Source: Caldicellulosiruptoraceae bacterium PP1 (GTDB taxonomy: Bacteria > Bacillota > Thermoanaerobacteria > Caldicellulosiruptorales > Caldicellulosiruptoraceae). From it: DNA of 64,000 bases. Under the pieces are notes generated by a model, which saw only the letters and a list, made by a program, of their open reading frames with translations, made no database searches and was not told the DNA's origin. The DNA lies in assembly GCA_041320695.1 (NCBI GenBank), contig JBGGOQ010000006.1:1-64000 (forward strand), in the 5' to 3' direction. Made by a program: the position numbers and the translations under genes. Positions 45,786-57,000 of this stretch are shown here, piece by piece; position 1 is the stretch's first letter; each line of letters starts with the position of its first letter.

Positions 45786-47339
45786 ATGAAACGTGCGGCG
45801 AGGGTTGTTGCGGTTGTATGTATTATTGCTTTAATAGCTGGGATTGTAATGTCAACATCTCCTAGCAAGGCAGCTTCTAATGTTCCTAAGAATTTTGTAA
45901 AAGTAACTTATCTTATGTTGGGAGATCCACCAACCAATGGTCAACTTGAAAAAGTATCTGCAGAATGGAATAAAATTTTAAAGAAAAAAGTTAATGCAAA
46001 TTTAGAGCTTAAGTTTACTGGTTGGGCTGATTGGTATACCAAATACAACATGATGTTGGCATCCGGCGAAGCCTTAGATTTGATAACAAGTGCTGACGAC
46101 TGGCTTGATTTGTGGCCAAATGCTGCAAGAGGTGCTTTTTTACCATTAGATAATTTATTACCCAAGTATGCACCTATAACATGGAAGAGTGTTCCACAAT
46201 CTCATTGGAAACTTTCTAAGTATAATGGCAAGATTATAACTATACCTGAAGATCAATATACACAATATGTAAATCATGGGTTCTTTTATAGAGGAGATTG
46301 GGCAAAAGAGTTTGGAATTAAATTGCCAATAAAAGATTTTGAAACATTTGAAAAATATCTTGATGGAATAAAGAAAAATAAGCCCGGTGTAATCCCATGG
46401 GATGCAGCAGTTTCTATAGGTCAAGAAATATGGGGTGGTTGGGTTGAGTCATATACTGATGCAGTAGGGCTTCCTTTTGCAACAGGATACCATGCAATAT
46501 TTTGGGGTAAATCATGGAAAGATAGATATACTATTTATTCCCCAATTTTTGACAAAACTTTTGTTGAATATGCAAAAACAATGAAGAGATGGTCTGATAA
46601 GGGTTATTTTAGGTCAGACGTATTAACATATAAAGGAGATACAAGAGCTGAATTACAGGAAGGTAAAACAGGAGCCGATGAGCATCATACAGCGACTTAT
46701 CTTGGGCTTAGACCATCAATGGATAAAAAGCAGCCAGGATCAGATCTTCAATTCTTTGCTTGGTGTGATACAAGAGGAAATCTCTTAAAAACCTCAATAT
46801 TACATGGTGCAACTTCAGTGGGAAGAAACAGCAAGAATCCGGAAAGAGCACTTATGGTATACGATTTGATTAGAAATGATCAACAAATATATAGGTTAGT
46901 GAACTACGGTATTGAGGGAGTTCAGTATGTGCTTAAAAAGAAAAATGGTGTTCTTGTAAGAGCAACTCCTCCTAAATATGATGACAATAAAGATGGATTT
47001 TGGTCAAACTTCTGGGGTGGAAGAAATGATAAATTAGAAATTCCAGGGGAAAATACTCCACTTGATATCAAGAATGAAATATACAACAGATACGCTAAGA
47101 TTGCAAAAGATTATCCTTATACAGGTTTTACATTTGACCCGAAACCTATTCAAGCAGAATTAGCAGCACTTTCTAATGTTACTAATACTTATGGACCTGC
47201 AATTAGTTTTGGAAAAGTGAAAGACCCTGTAAAAGCTGTAGAAGATTATAGGAAGAAATTAAAAGCAGCAGGTTATGATAAAGCTTTAAAAGAAATTAAA
47301 AGACAGCTTTTACAATTTAAAAAACAAATGGGTGATTAA
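45786..47339 (+). CDS. Extracellular oligosaccharide-binding protein (LplA-type)
   Basis: 517 residues with an N-terminal signal segment (AARVVAVVCIIALIAGIVMS, cleavage probably near SKAAS) and an extracellular solute-binding fold with YLMLGDPPTNGQLEKVSAEW near the mature start. The C-terminal region resembles DUF3502-containing binding proteins that pair with LplB/LplC. No lipobox Cys lies at the expected cleavage site; the only Cys is inside the hydrophobic core. A strong AAAGGAGG site precedes the ATG. It likely captures long oligosaccharides for the permeases encoded just upstream. Confidence 0.88.
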   Translation: MKRAARVVAVVCIIALIAGIVMSTSPSKAASNVPKNFVKVTYLMLGDPPTNGQLEKVSAEWNKILKKKVNANLELKFTGWADWYTKYNMMLASGEALDLITSADDWLDLWPNAARGAFLPLDNLLPKYAPITWKSVPQSHWKLSKYNGKIITIPEDQYTQYVNHGFFYRGDWAKEFGIKLPIKDFETFEKYLDGIKKNKPGVIPWDAAVSIGQEIWGGWVESYTDAVGLPFATGYHAIFWGKSWKDRYTIYSPIFDKTFVEYAKTMKRWSDKGYFRSDVLTYKGDTRAELQEGKTGADEHHTATYLGLRPSMDKKQPGSDLQFFAWCDTRGNLLKTSILHGATSVGRNSKNPERALMVYDLIRNDQQIYRLVNYGIEGVQYVLKKKNGVLVRATPPKYDDNKDGFWSNFWGGRNDKLEIPGENTPLDIKNEIYNRYAKIAKDYPYTGFTFDPKPIQAELAALSNVTNTYGPAISFGKVKDPVKAVEDYRKKLKAAGYDKALKEIKRQLLQFKKQMGD

Positions 47340-47565
47340 TAATTTTATTGTAAAAGATCAAATAAATAATTGCGTATTATTAGAGTAGAGGAAAGGTTTT
47401 CTTAAGAAAAAAGTCATTAGATAAGCTCCTTGATGAAAAAATCAGCATTTAATTAACTAAAGATAATAATGCCAAAGTAAGTGTGAAACTATAAGTATGT
47501 TTAACAAGTCTATAAAAGATAAATTATCACAAAATAAAAAATAAATAAAAAGGAGGAGTTACAAG

Positions 47566-48861
47566 ATGAAAAAAGCAGTTCGGACTATAATTATTGGATT
47601 GGTTATTTTGTCGCTTGTGTTAGTAGGTGAAATATATAATGCAACTAGTGTAAAAGCAGCTACAAAAGAAGGAAAAATAACTATCTGGGCATGGGATCCA
47701 AATTTTAATATTGCAATTATGAATGAAGCAAGTAGCCGATATAAAAAGATGAATCCAAAGGTAAAAATTGATGTAGTTAGTATGGCAAAAGCAGATGTTG
47801 AACAAAAGCTCAACACTGTTCTTGCTTCGGGAATGAAAACAGGACTACCAGAAATTGTTTTGATTGAAGATTATAATGCACAAAAATATCTTGCTTCTTA
47901 TCCAGGTTCATTTGCAGTTTTGAATAACCACTTTAATTATAAGGATTTTGCACAATATAAAGTTAATTTAATGACTCTTAATGGTAAAATATATGGAATT
48001 CCATTTGATTCAGGAGTTGCTGGTTGGTTTTATAGAACTGATTACTTCCAGAAAGCTGGTTATAAGGCAAATAATTTGATAAATATTACATGGGATAAAT
48101 TTATTGAAATAGGTAAAACAATAAAACAAAAAACTGGCAAGTATATGATTGGTTTTGATCCATATGATGGTGGTTTGATAAGAATAATGCTACAATCTGC
48201 TGGAAAATGGTATTTTGATAAAAATGGTAAAGTTGACATTGCAAATAACCCAGTTTTGAAAGATGCTTTAAATGTCTATAAAAAATTGGTGGATTCAGGA
48301 ATTGCAAAAAAGGTCAACGGATGGAACCAATGGGTAGCATCCTTTAATAATGGAGATGCTGCATCGGTTGTATCCGGTGTATGGATTATGGGTTCAATTA
48401 AAGCAGAAAAAAAACAAAGTGGTAAATGGTCAGTTGCACCTATTCCAAGACTAAATATAAAAGGTTCAGTTAATGCATCAAATTTAGGTGGTTCAAGCTG
48501 GTACGTATTGCAAAATTCAAAATATAAGGATTTAGCTATAGATTTTATGAAACAAATATATGCAAAAGATATAGATTTTTATCAGAAGATTTTAATTGAA
48601 AGAGGAGCTGTAGGGACATATGTGCCAGCTCAGAAAGGTAAAGCATATACAGCAAGTGATCCATTCTTTGGTGGACAAAAGATTTTTGTACATTTTTCTA
48701 ATTGGATGAAAAATATACCAACTGTTAATTATGGCTTATATACTTATGAAGCTGATAGTGCAATAATGGCAGTAATGCCAGATGTTTATTCTGGTAAATT
48801 AACGGTTGATGCAGCAGTGAAAAAAATAGAACAACAATTTAAGAACAAAGTTGGACAGTAA
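47566..48861 (+). CDS. Sugar ABC importer substrate-binding protein (family 1)
   Basis: 431 residues with a signal segment (TIIIGLVILSLVLVGEIYNA) and a solute-binding fold beginning GKITIWAWDPNFNIAIMNEA. Later family motifs include GIPFDSGVAGWFYRTDYFQ and GVWIMGSIKAEKKQSGKWSV. As in the other binding protein of this locus, no lipobox Cys is visible. It belongs with the two MalF/MalG-type permeases downstream and defines a second, independent importer. GGAGGAG precedes the ATG. Confidence 0.9.
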   Translation: MKKAVRTIIIGLVILSLVLVGEIYNATSVKAATKEGKITIWAWDPNFNIAIMNEASSRYKKMNPKVKIDVVSMAKADVEQKLNTVLASGMKTGLPEIVLIEDYNAQKYLASYPGSFAVLNNHFNYKDFAQYKVNLMTLNGKIYGIPFDSGVAGWFYRTDYFQKAGYKANNLINITWDKFIEIGKTIKQKTGKYMIGFDPYDGGLIRIMLQSAGKWYFDKNGKVDIANNPVLKDALNVYKKLVDSGIAKKVNGWNQWVASFNNGDAASVVSGVWIMGSIKAEKKQSGKWSVAPIPRLNIKGSVNASNLGGSSWYVLQNSKYKDLAIDFMKQIYAKDIDFYQKILIERGAVGTYVPAQKGKAYTASDPFFGGQKIFVHFSNWMKNIPTVNYGLYTYEADSAIMAVMPDVYSGKLTVDAAVKKIEQQFKNKVGQ

Positions 48862-48943
48862 TTGCAAAATTGAGGGAGGGGTAATGCCTGTAAATCAGGC
48901 AATACTTCTCCTAACCTTTAAAGAATGGGGGCTTAACATAAAT

Positions 48944-49846
48944 ATGAAAAAGATATCATATGAGAGATATCTGAATTTGTGGGGTTGGTTTTTTATATTA
49001 TTTGCAGTTGTAGGATTTAGTTTATTTCTTTTTTATCCTATAGCATATTCATTGTATCTTTCTACATTTGGTACTAAAGGTGTTATTCAGGAATTTGTAG
49101 GTATAGGTAATTACATAAGATTAATAAAAGATAATACATTTATTCTTTCGTTAAAAAATATACTAGTTATTTTGGTTATACAAGTTCCAATAATGTTAAT
49201 TTTAGCTTTGATTTTAGCAGTTATACTTAATGATAAAAGAATAAAATTTAGGGGTATTTTCAGAACTGCAATTTTTCTACCAGCCGTTACTTCATTGGTA
49301 GCTTATACAGTGTTATTTAAGATGATGTTTAGTCCAGATGGTTTAATAAATCAAGCATTATTATCATTACATTTGATAAAAGAGCCCATACCATGGCTTA
49401 TGGATCCATTTTGGGCGAAGGTGACGCTTATAATTGCTTTGACATGGAGATGGATGGGTTATAATATGATGTTTTATTTATCAGGCTTACAAAATATTTC
49501 TTATGAAATATATGAAGCAGCAGACATTGATGGAGCAAATAAAGTTGTACAATTTTTTAAAATAACTATTCCGTTGCTTAAACCTATTATAGTTTTCACA
49601 TCTATAATGTCTACGATTGGGACACTTCAATTATTTGATGAGCCTATAAACTTAGCGGCAGGTGTTGTTACTGGTTCAAGTGTAGGACCTGGAGATTCAT
49701 TGTTAACACCTTCTGTTTATATATATAACATTTGTTTCAAATACATGCCAAACTTTGGATATGCTGCAGCAGCTTCTTATGTTATAGTGATAATAGTAGC
49801 AATATTGTCATTTATTCAGCTAAAATTGGCAGGTGATAAAGAATGA
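48944..49846 (+). CDS. Sugar ABC importer permease, MalF type
   Basis: About 300 residues with six TM segments. The start region YLNLWGWFFILFAVVGFSLF leads into the FYPIAYSLYLS motif, and the EAA loop is ISYEIYEAADIDGANKVVQF. Two starts are possible: ATG 48944, giving a normal short cytosolic N-terminus, and ATG 48884, which has a stronger ribosome site (GGGAGGGG) but adds 20 atypical residues. The first is given here. It forms a pair with the next gene, which overlaps it by 4 bases. Confidence 0.88.
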   Translation: MKKISYERYLNLWGWFFILFAVVGFSLFLFYPIAYSLYLSTFGTKGVIQEFVGIGNYIRLIKDNTFILSLKNILVILVIQVPIMLILALILAVILNDKRIKFRGIFRTAIFLPAVTSLVAYTVLFKMMFSPDGLINQALLSLHLIKEPIPWLMDPFWAKVTLIIALTWRWMGYNMMFYLSGLQNISYEIYEAADIDGANKVVQFFKITIPLLKPIIVFTSIMSTIGTLQLFDEPINLAAGVVTGSSVGPGDSLLTPSVYIYNICFKYMPNFGYAAAASYVIVIIVAILSFIQLKLAGDKE

Positions 49847-50661
49847 AGAAGATCAGAATAATAAAATACTCTGTTGGTTACATTTTTCTTATCATAATGT
49901 CTGTTGTTTCAATATTTCCATTTTTCTGGATGATAGTTGATATGACTAACAAATCGGTTGATATAAACAAAGGTAAACTTATCTTTGGTAATGCATTGAC
50001 TGAAAATTTGAATAATCTTTTTAACAATTATGAAGTTGGTAGAATTATATTTAATTCATTTAAAATTTCATTAATTGTAGTAATAGGATCTCTAATAATA
50101 TCATCCATGGCAGCTTATGGGTTTGAGTTCTATCCTTCAAAAAATCGAGAAAAAGTATATTCAGTTTTATTGGCAACTATGATGATACCATTTGCTGCTT
50201 TGATAGTTCCACTTTTTAGGTTAATGGTAACATTCAATCTTTTGGATTCACATTGGGGTGTTATATTACCAATGTTGTCTTCAGTGTTTTTAATCTTTTT
50301 CTTTAGACAAAGTTTTAAGTTATATCCAAAAGAGATTATTATGGCAGGCAGAGTTGACGGAGCAAGTGAACTAAGAATTTTTACTTCGATAGTTTTTCCT
50401 TCGATGAAGTCAACCTATGCAGCAGCTGCTATATATTCTTTTATGACGAGTTGGAATTCATATTTATGGCCTCTAATTGTATTACAGAGTGATGAAAAAA
50501 AGATTATGACATTGCTAGTTTCAACTCTTGCATCGGGGTATAATCCGGACTTAGGGGTCATTATGACTACCGTTGTTATTGCAACATTACCTATGATAAT
50601 AGTGTTCTTTAGTTTACAGAAATATTTTGTACAAAGCATACTTGGCTCTGTAAAACAGTAA
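49843..50661 (+). CDS. Sugar ABC importer permease, MalG type
   Basis: A 272-residue permease with six TM segments and the EAA loop EIIMAGRVDGASELRIFTSI. The ATGA overlap with the upstream permease implies translational coupling. It completes the second importer (binding protein, MalF-type, MalG-type). No ATPase gene follows. Confidence 0.9.
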   Translation: MKKIRIIKYSVGYIFLIIMSVVSIFPFFWMIVDMTNKSVDINKGKLIFGNALTENLNNLFNNYEVGRIIFNSFKISLIVVIGSLIISSMAAYGFEFYPSKNREKVYSVLLATMMIPFAALIVPLFRLMVTFNLLDSHWGVILPMLSSVFLIFFFRQSFKLYPKEIIMAGRVDGASELRIFTSIVFPSMKSTYAAAAIYSFMTSWNSYLWPLIVLQSDEKKIMTLLVSTLASGYNPDLGVIMTTVVIATLPMIIVFFSLQKYFVQSILGSVKQ

Positions 50662-51067
50662 GATAAAAGAATTTAAAAATAGTATTTTTGACTAATTATA
50701 TAATAAAAATGTGTTTTAATCAAAAAGAAGATGATGTAAAGATGAAAGTAATAACATAGGCAAGAAAATGGATAGAAATTTTTTAATTTACAGTATTACA
50801 GTATAATATTAATCAATTCTGATGTATGAAATATCTACTTAAAATGGAATTAGAATTTTTAATTAATAAGAAAAATTTTATTGGTTATAACAAAATGTTT
50901 AAATTCAAAAAATTTTAAGTTAACTGCAAATTTGATAATTGAATAATTTCAAAAAAATAAAATTTAAATGTGCATTGTAAGTATTAAAAAGCCTTTTGAA
51001 AATATTAATGAAAAAAGCTACCAAAAGCGATATTGAAATTAGTAGAGAAAGGGGCATTGAAGAAAAA
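50662..51067 (+). other. Leader region before the first giant GH43 protein, containing a conserved element
   Basis: This 406-base AT-rich gap has no gene. Positions 50731-50840 are about 80 percent identical by eye to 58045-58152 before the second giant gene. Both copies hold a five-codon mini-ORF (ATG 50742, reading M-K-V-I-T then stop). The rest shows no recognised terminator or known riboswitch. Confidence 0.6.
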
Positions 51068-54000
51068 ATGAAAAAAATGAAGAAATTTTTATCATGGTTA
51101 TTATTGTTGACATGTTTAATATCTTTTAACTTTACTTCGGTGATATCTGTTTCAGCAAATACGACATTTTCCAATAGCACAGATGAGGCGGTTAAAAATA
51201 CAAATGACACTTTAAGTGTTTATAACAGTATTTATAGCGATGTTTATAACAATGTCTATAATCTCCAAGACATTGATGAGCAACTTGCTTCACACGATTA
51301 TGTATTTTACTATGTTGACTGCGGTGATCAAACACCATCCACGCCTGACCCAGGTGATAAAATGGGTCTATATCAAAGTGTAACAGATAAAGCATATGGT
51401 ATAGATACAACAGGATATAGTTGGGGATATGGTCCAGATACAGAAGCTGATGGTTCTACAACAGATAAATATTCTTCAGTTAGGTTTTATTGGGGGAGTA
51501 ACCATGATGCAAATACTTCTGTCAGCTATAGATTTCAACTACCGATAGCAGGATATTATTTTGTTACTGTAGCAACAAAAAATCCATGGGGTACAAGAGA
51601 TACAAATATATACCTTGAAGGAGATAATATGTCGGGTGATTATTCAATTCCACAAAATACTAAGGTAGAGGTTACTTATAGAGTATATGTAGATGACGGT
51701 GAGTTGAATGTGGATATAAAAGGACCATCTACAGGTCCTTGGCATCAGTGGAATGATCCTATGGTTGGATTCATTTTGATAGAAGGTGTAATCCCAATGT
51801 CATATTTGCAATCACAGATATCAGCTTTGAGCACAGAAATAAACAGAAAAAAGGAAGACGGTTCTAATTATTATACAGTTCTCAGTATAAATAAGGCAAA
51901 TGAAGCTATATCAGAAGCTCAAGAGTTTGTTAATAGTTTTAATCCACAAATTGATAACATAGCTTCAGAAAATATCCAATTGGGAATTAGAGAAAAACTG
52001 AATAAACTAAAAGCTGCAACTGCTAATCTTGTTCCAGATATACTCAATACAGTTTTTAGACCTGGCCAGATAATGAGAGATACAAATGGTGCTGTTATTG
52101 ATGCACATGGCGGTTATATTATGTATGATAAAATTACAAATAAGTATTATTGGTATGGTGAATATCATGTTGGAAAGTGGCCTTCTTCTGGAGTAAGATG
52201 CTACTCATCTACAGATTTATTAAACTGGAAAGATGAAGGCATGGCATTGACTATGATTGAATCAATGGATCAGTTTGAAAATGATCCTCTTATTTCCGAA
52301 CTTTATAAAGGCAGGACGGATAAGGATAACATTTTTGATGATATCAGAGTTGGTAGAATTATCGAAAGACCGAGAGTAATATATAATGATACAACTAAGA
52401 AATATGTTATGTGGATGCATGTTGAAGGCAGTACAAATCCAGATGGCACGCTTAATCAATCATATGCAAAAGCTGAGGCAGGTTGTGCTGTGAGTGATTC
52501 ACCAATTGGTCCTTTTGAATATCTGCATAGTTTTAGAATGGATCAATGTCCACCGGATCAGACTGATTATCATCCCGAAAGTAAAGGTTATGCACGTGAT
52601 TTGACTTTATTCAAAGATGATGATGGTTCTGCCTACCTAATTTATTCCAGTGAAGAAAACTATACCTTATATATTTCAAAACTTACTCCTGATTATACAG
52701 ATATTACGGGCTGGCATAAAGATGGCAGAGTGGATGAGAATGGTAAACCTATTCGTGATTCATCTTATAAAGCTGTTTATGGTGTGGATTATGTAAGGAT
52801 ATTCCCAGGTGAACACCGTGAAGCTCCTGCAATGTTCAAATATGACGGGAAATACTATTTATTAACCTCAGGTGCAACAGGTTGGGCTCCAAATGAAAAC
52901 AAATATTCTGTTGCAGATAATATCTTTGGGCCGTGGTCTACAATGGTTAATCCTTTTGTCAAAACAAGAGATACCGATCCTGATCCAATGAAATCATTTA
53001 ATACGCAAACAACTTGTGTTATTCCTGTAGATCCTGCAAAAGGAAAATTTATATATGTTGGCGATATGTGGAATGGTGGGGATTTCTCAAATGACGGGGC
53101 AAAATATGTCTTTTTGCCTATTGAGTTTGGTCAGGGTTCAGATATGATCATAAGATGGTATGATAGTTGGGAGCCGAGCATATTGGATTCAATGGCCAAG
53201 GTAAATATTGTAACTAAGTTTCCAGAGGCTGTTGCTCTTGGAACTTTACCGAATTTACCTGAAACCATAAAAGTTTTAGATAAAGAAGGTAATATTAAAT
53301 CAACTTCTGCAATATGGACAATAAACTCACATGCACCTTCAGTTGATGATTTTTCAATCCCAGGACAAGTTACTTTGGAATTAAAACTTCCGGAGTATAA
53401 TAACAAAGTTGTTTATATCAAAATGTATGTAATACCTGATAAAACAATATATTTTATAAATTGCGGTGGGTATGTGACAAGCGATTATAATCTTCTTACA
53501 TCGTATATGCAGAATACTCTCATAAATAAAGGCGTGGCTGATCAAGCATACAATCCGGAAGATCAATCTCCTTGGGGATATATACAAGATATTGCTCTTC
53601 CTGCAGGCTCAGAAAGTGGGGATATTTGGACAACAGTCAGATATCTCAACGCTGGGAATGTTTCTAATTCTCCTAAAGGTACGGACCTTTCTTATCAGTT
53701 TACCTTGGAGAATGGTTCGTATGATGTATATATAGGATTTAACGATCCATGGACAAATCTCTCCAGAAAAGCAAACTTATTTATAAATGAAGAACTAAAG
53801 GGTCCGATTACATTTACACCGCGCAATGTTCAAGTATGTAAAGGTGTTACAATAACCAACAATACCCTTAATATTACTGTAAGAAATACTGCAGCACAGG
53901 ACCCATTGATTAGCTGGATTATGATAGTTGATAATAATCTGGTTCCATCTTCTGAATCTAAAATGGGACTTACTGGTAGTTCACCATCACCAACCATGGT

Positions 54001-57000
54001 AAATTTGAGCTGGTATAAGATTCTCGGTGCAACTGGATATACACTTTATAGATCAGACACTGAAAATGGAATGTATGAACCTATTTACAGCGGCAATGCA
54101 GGAATATTTACTGATACTAATTTACAACCAAATAGGACATATTATTACAAGGTTAGCTATACCAGCGATGCAGGAGTGGAATCACTCTTATCAGCAGCAA
54201 TAAGCGTAACAACCAAAAGTGATGTTCCAACATCATTGATGGCATATCCTGTAAAGACAGCACAGGAAAATGAAGTCACATGTGCAATTATCAAATGGGA
54301 CCCAATTGTTGGAGCTTCTCAATATATTTTGTATAGATCAACCAGTTCAGATGGGACTTATTCAGAGATATACAGAGGTTATGCTATTAATTACATGGAT
54401 ACAGGATTGAGACCAGGAGTAACATATTATTATAAAGTAAAAGCTGTAACCAGTGCAGGTGAGTCGGGATATTCCACAGCAGTAAGTGTGAAAATTCCTG
54501 TAATCGGCAATGATGCTGTTATTGTTATAAATGGAGAAGCAGGGGCTAATGATGTAACTAAATTAAAATTAACAACAATTAAAGTCGGAGATAAATACTA
54601 TCGCTACGATTATAATAGTGTAGATGGTAAGTTTGTGTCTTTGATATGTAGTTCATCAACAGACTTGATAAATTGGACAAAAGAAAAGGATGTTCTCACA
54701 GCATCATCACATAATGATCTGCAAAGTTGTAAGCTTGAGTCAATTAATATCTTATACAATGAAAAAACAAAAAGATATGTAATGTGGGCACATTATGAAA
54801 ATGCTGAGGATTATAGCCTGGGGAGAGTGTTAGTAGCGGTTTCTCAGTCTGATTCTCCTTCTTCAGAGTTTACAGTGGTCGGTCAAGGAAGTTTCAGACC
54901 TCTTGAAAATGACTCAAGAGATATTTCTATATTTAAAGATGATGATGGTTCGGCGTATTTAATATCAGCTACAAATACAAACGCAGACTTGGCAATTTAT
55001 AAACTTACAGATGATTATTTAGGTATAGAAAAACTGGTTAGTAAGCCTTATAAGGGGCTATATAGGGAAGCACCTGGAATGGTGAAAAAAGATGGAGTTT
55101 ATTACTTATTTACTTCTGCCGCTGCGGGTTGGTATCCGAGCCAGGCAATGTATTCCACTGCGACTTCTTTGGAAGGTCCATGGTCTGAGCCAAAACCTAT
55201 AGGAAACTCTTCAACTTTCTCAGGACAGAGTAATGCCATTATTAAATTTACTGGGACTGAAGCAACATCATATTTTGCTGTTATATACAGATGGCTGAGG
55301 GGAGATTCGTTATGGCTTCCAGTAATCTTTGATGGAACAAATGCTTATTATGACTATTGTGATTCATTTTTGCTTGATGAAAACACCGGACAGTCAGTGC
55401 CAATTACAAATGGTGTATTATTATCTGAAGGCAAGCCGGCAAGAGCATCAAAATCTGCTGCCGGATATGGTCCCGAAAAAGCAAACGACGGAGATTATTT
55501 AACAGCTTGGCAGTCAGAGAGAAACTATGACTGGCCGCAGTGGTGGGAAGTTGACTTGGGGGCAGTTTATGATCTTACCAACGTTCAGATTTCTTGGTGG
55601 ATATTGAAAGGTTCTGAAGGCTATTATAAATATACTATTCAGACCAAAAAGGATGTGAATGACACTTATACTACTGTCCTTGATCGAACATACAATCAGT
55701 TCTATGGATTTACATGTGATAATATAAATTGCCAAGCAAGATATGTTAGAATAAATCTGATAGACGCGGTTATTCAAAATAACCCAAACAATAATTGGTA
55801 TACTCCCCAGTTGATGGAAGTCAAGATATTTGGCTATCCTATAGAAACAGAAAATGTTACGGCTAAAGATGTAGCTGATAAGATAACAGCTATATCAGCA
55901 CCTGCAAAAGGTTCACTAAGATTAACCTTGCCCACAGTGCCAGAAGGATTCAGTATAGCAATAAAATCATCGGATAATCCTACTGTAATAGGAACTGATG
56001 GAGTTATAAATCCTCCAAGTACAGATACGATTGTACATCTTATACTTGAAGTAACAAGAATATCAGACGGCTCGAAAGCAACTACGGCAAACATCGCTGT
56101 ATTAGTTCCTGGAAAGACAACAGGAACAACATATACTGGAGGAAGTGGTTCAAGCAGCACCCCAATAACAAATAATAATGAAAACAAAAATGAAAATAGA
56201 GATGATAAAAAACAGCAACAGGAAACACAACAAACTCAGCAACCAAAAAGTGAACAAAAAGGCTTTGTTACTGCAGAAATTAATCCTTATACAAAAAATA
56301 CCATTGAAGTAGATAAGAACATTAAAATTGAGGTTCCAGTGGGCTCCATCCAAGGGTTTGCACCACAATTGAATGTAGAAAAAGTAGAAAAATTTGATCA
56401 AGATGTTGGTGTTGGAACTCTTGTGACACAACCTATAAAAGTGTCAGTTTCTAAAGGAAGCATAGTTGGGAATGTTCAATTAAATGTAAAAGTTGAGCCT
56501 CAAACTATAAAAGAGGGGCAGATTGCGATTAGCTTTATTTATGATCAACAAAGAGGAAAGTGGTTACCTGTTGCAACAAAGCAAGGGACTGATAATGTTG
56601 TTATTACAATAAACAAAGTTGGTAGTGTTGTTATTGTTGCAGCAAACCTTGAAGATGTATTCAAGGATGTAAAGAAAGAAAATTGGTCATATGATACATT
56701 TAAAAAAGCTCTTTCAAATGGTCTTGTTACAGGCTATGAAGATATGACACTAAGACCGGATAAGAAAGTTTCACTTGCTGAGGCAGCAGTAATTGCTCAA
56801 AGAGCATTTGAAATTACATCGAAACAACAAAGAACACTCACAAATGTTCCAAACTGGGCAAATGAAGCTATTAAAGCTTTATTAGACAATAATGTTATAG
56901 AAAAAATTGACAATGTTAATGCACCGCTTACAAGACTTGAAGCATGCGAAATGATAATAAAATTACTTGAACAAAAAGGGATAAATATAGAATCTACTAA

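Noticed and set aside
50680-50720. Promoter TTGACT with nearby TATAAT before the first giant gene
   Set aside because: The two boxes are only about 5 bp apart (50688 and 50699), so they cannot act together as a sigma-A promoter; no better pair was found by eye.
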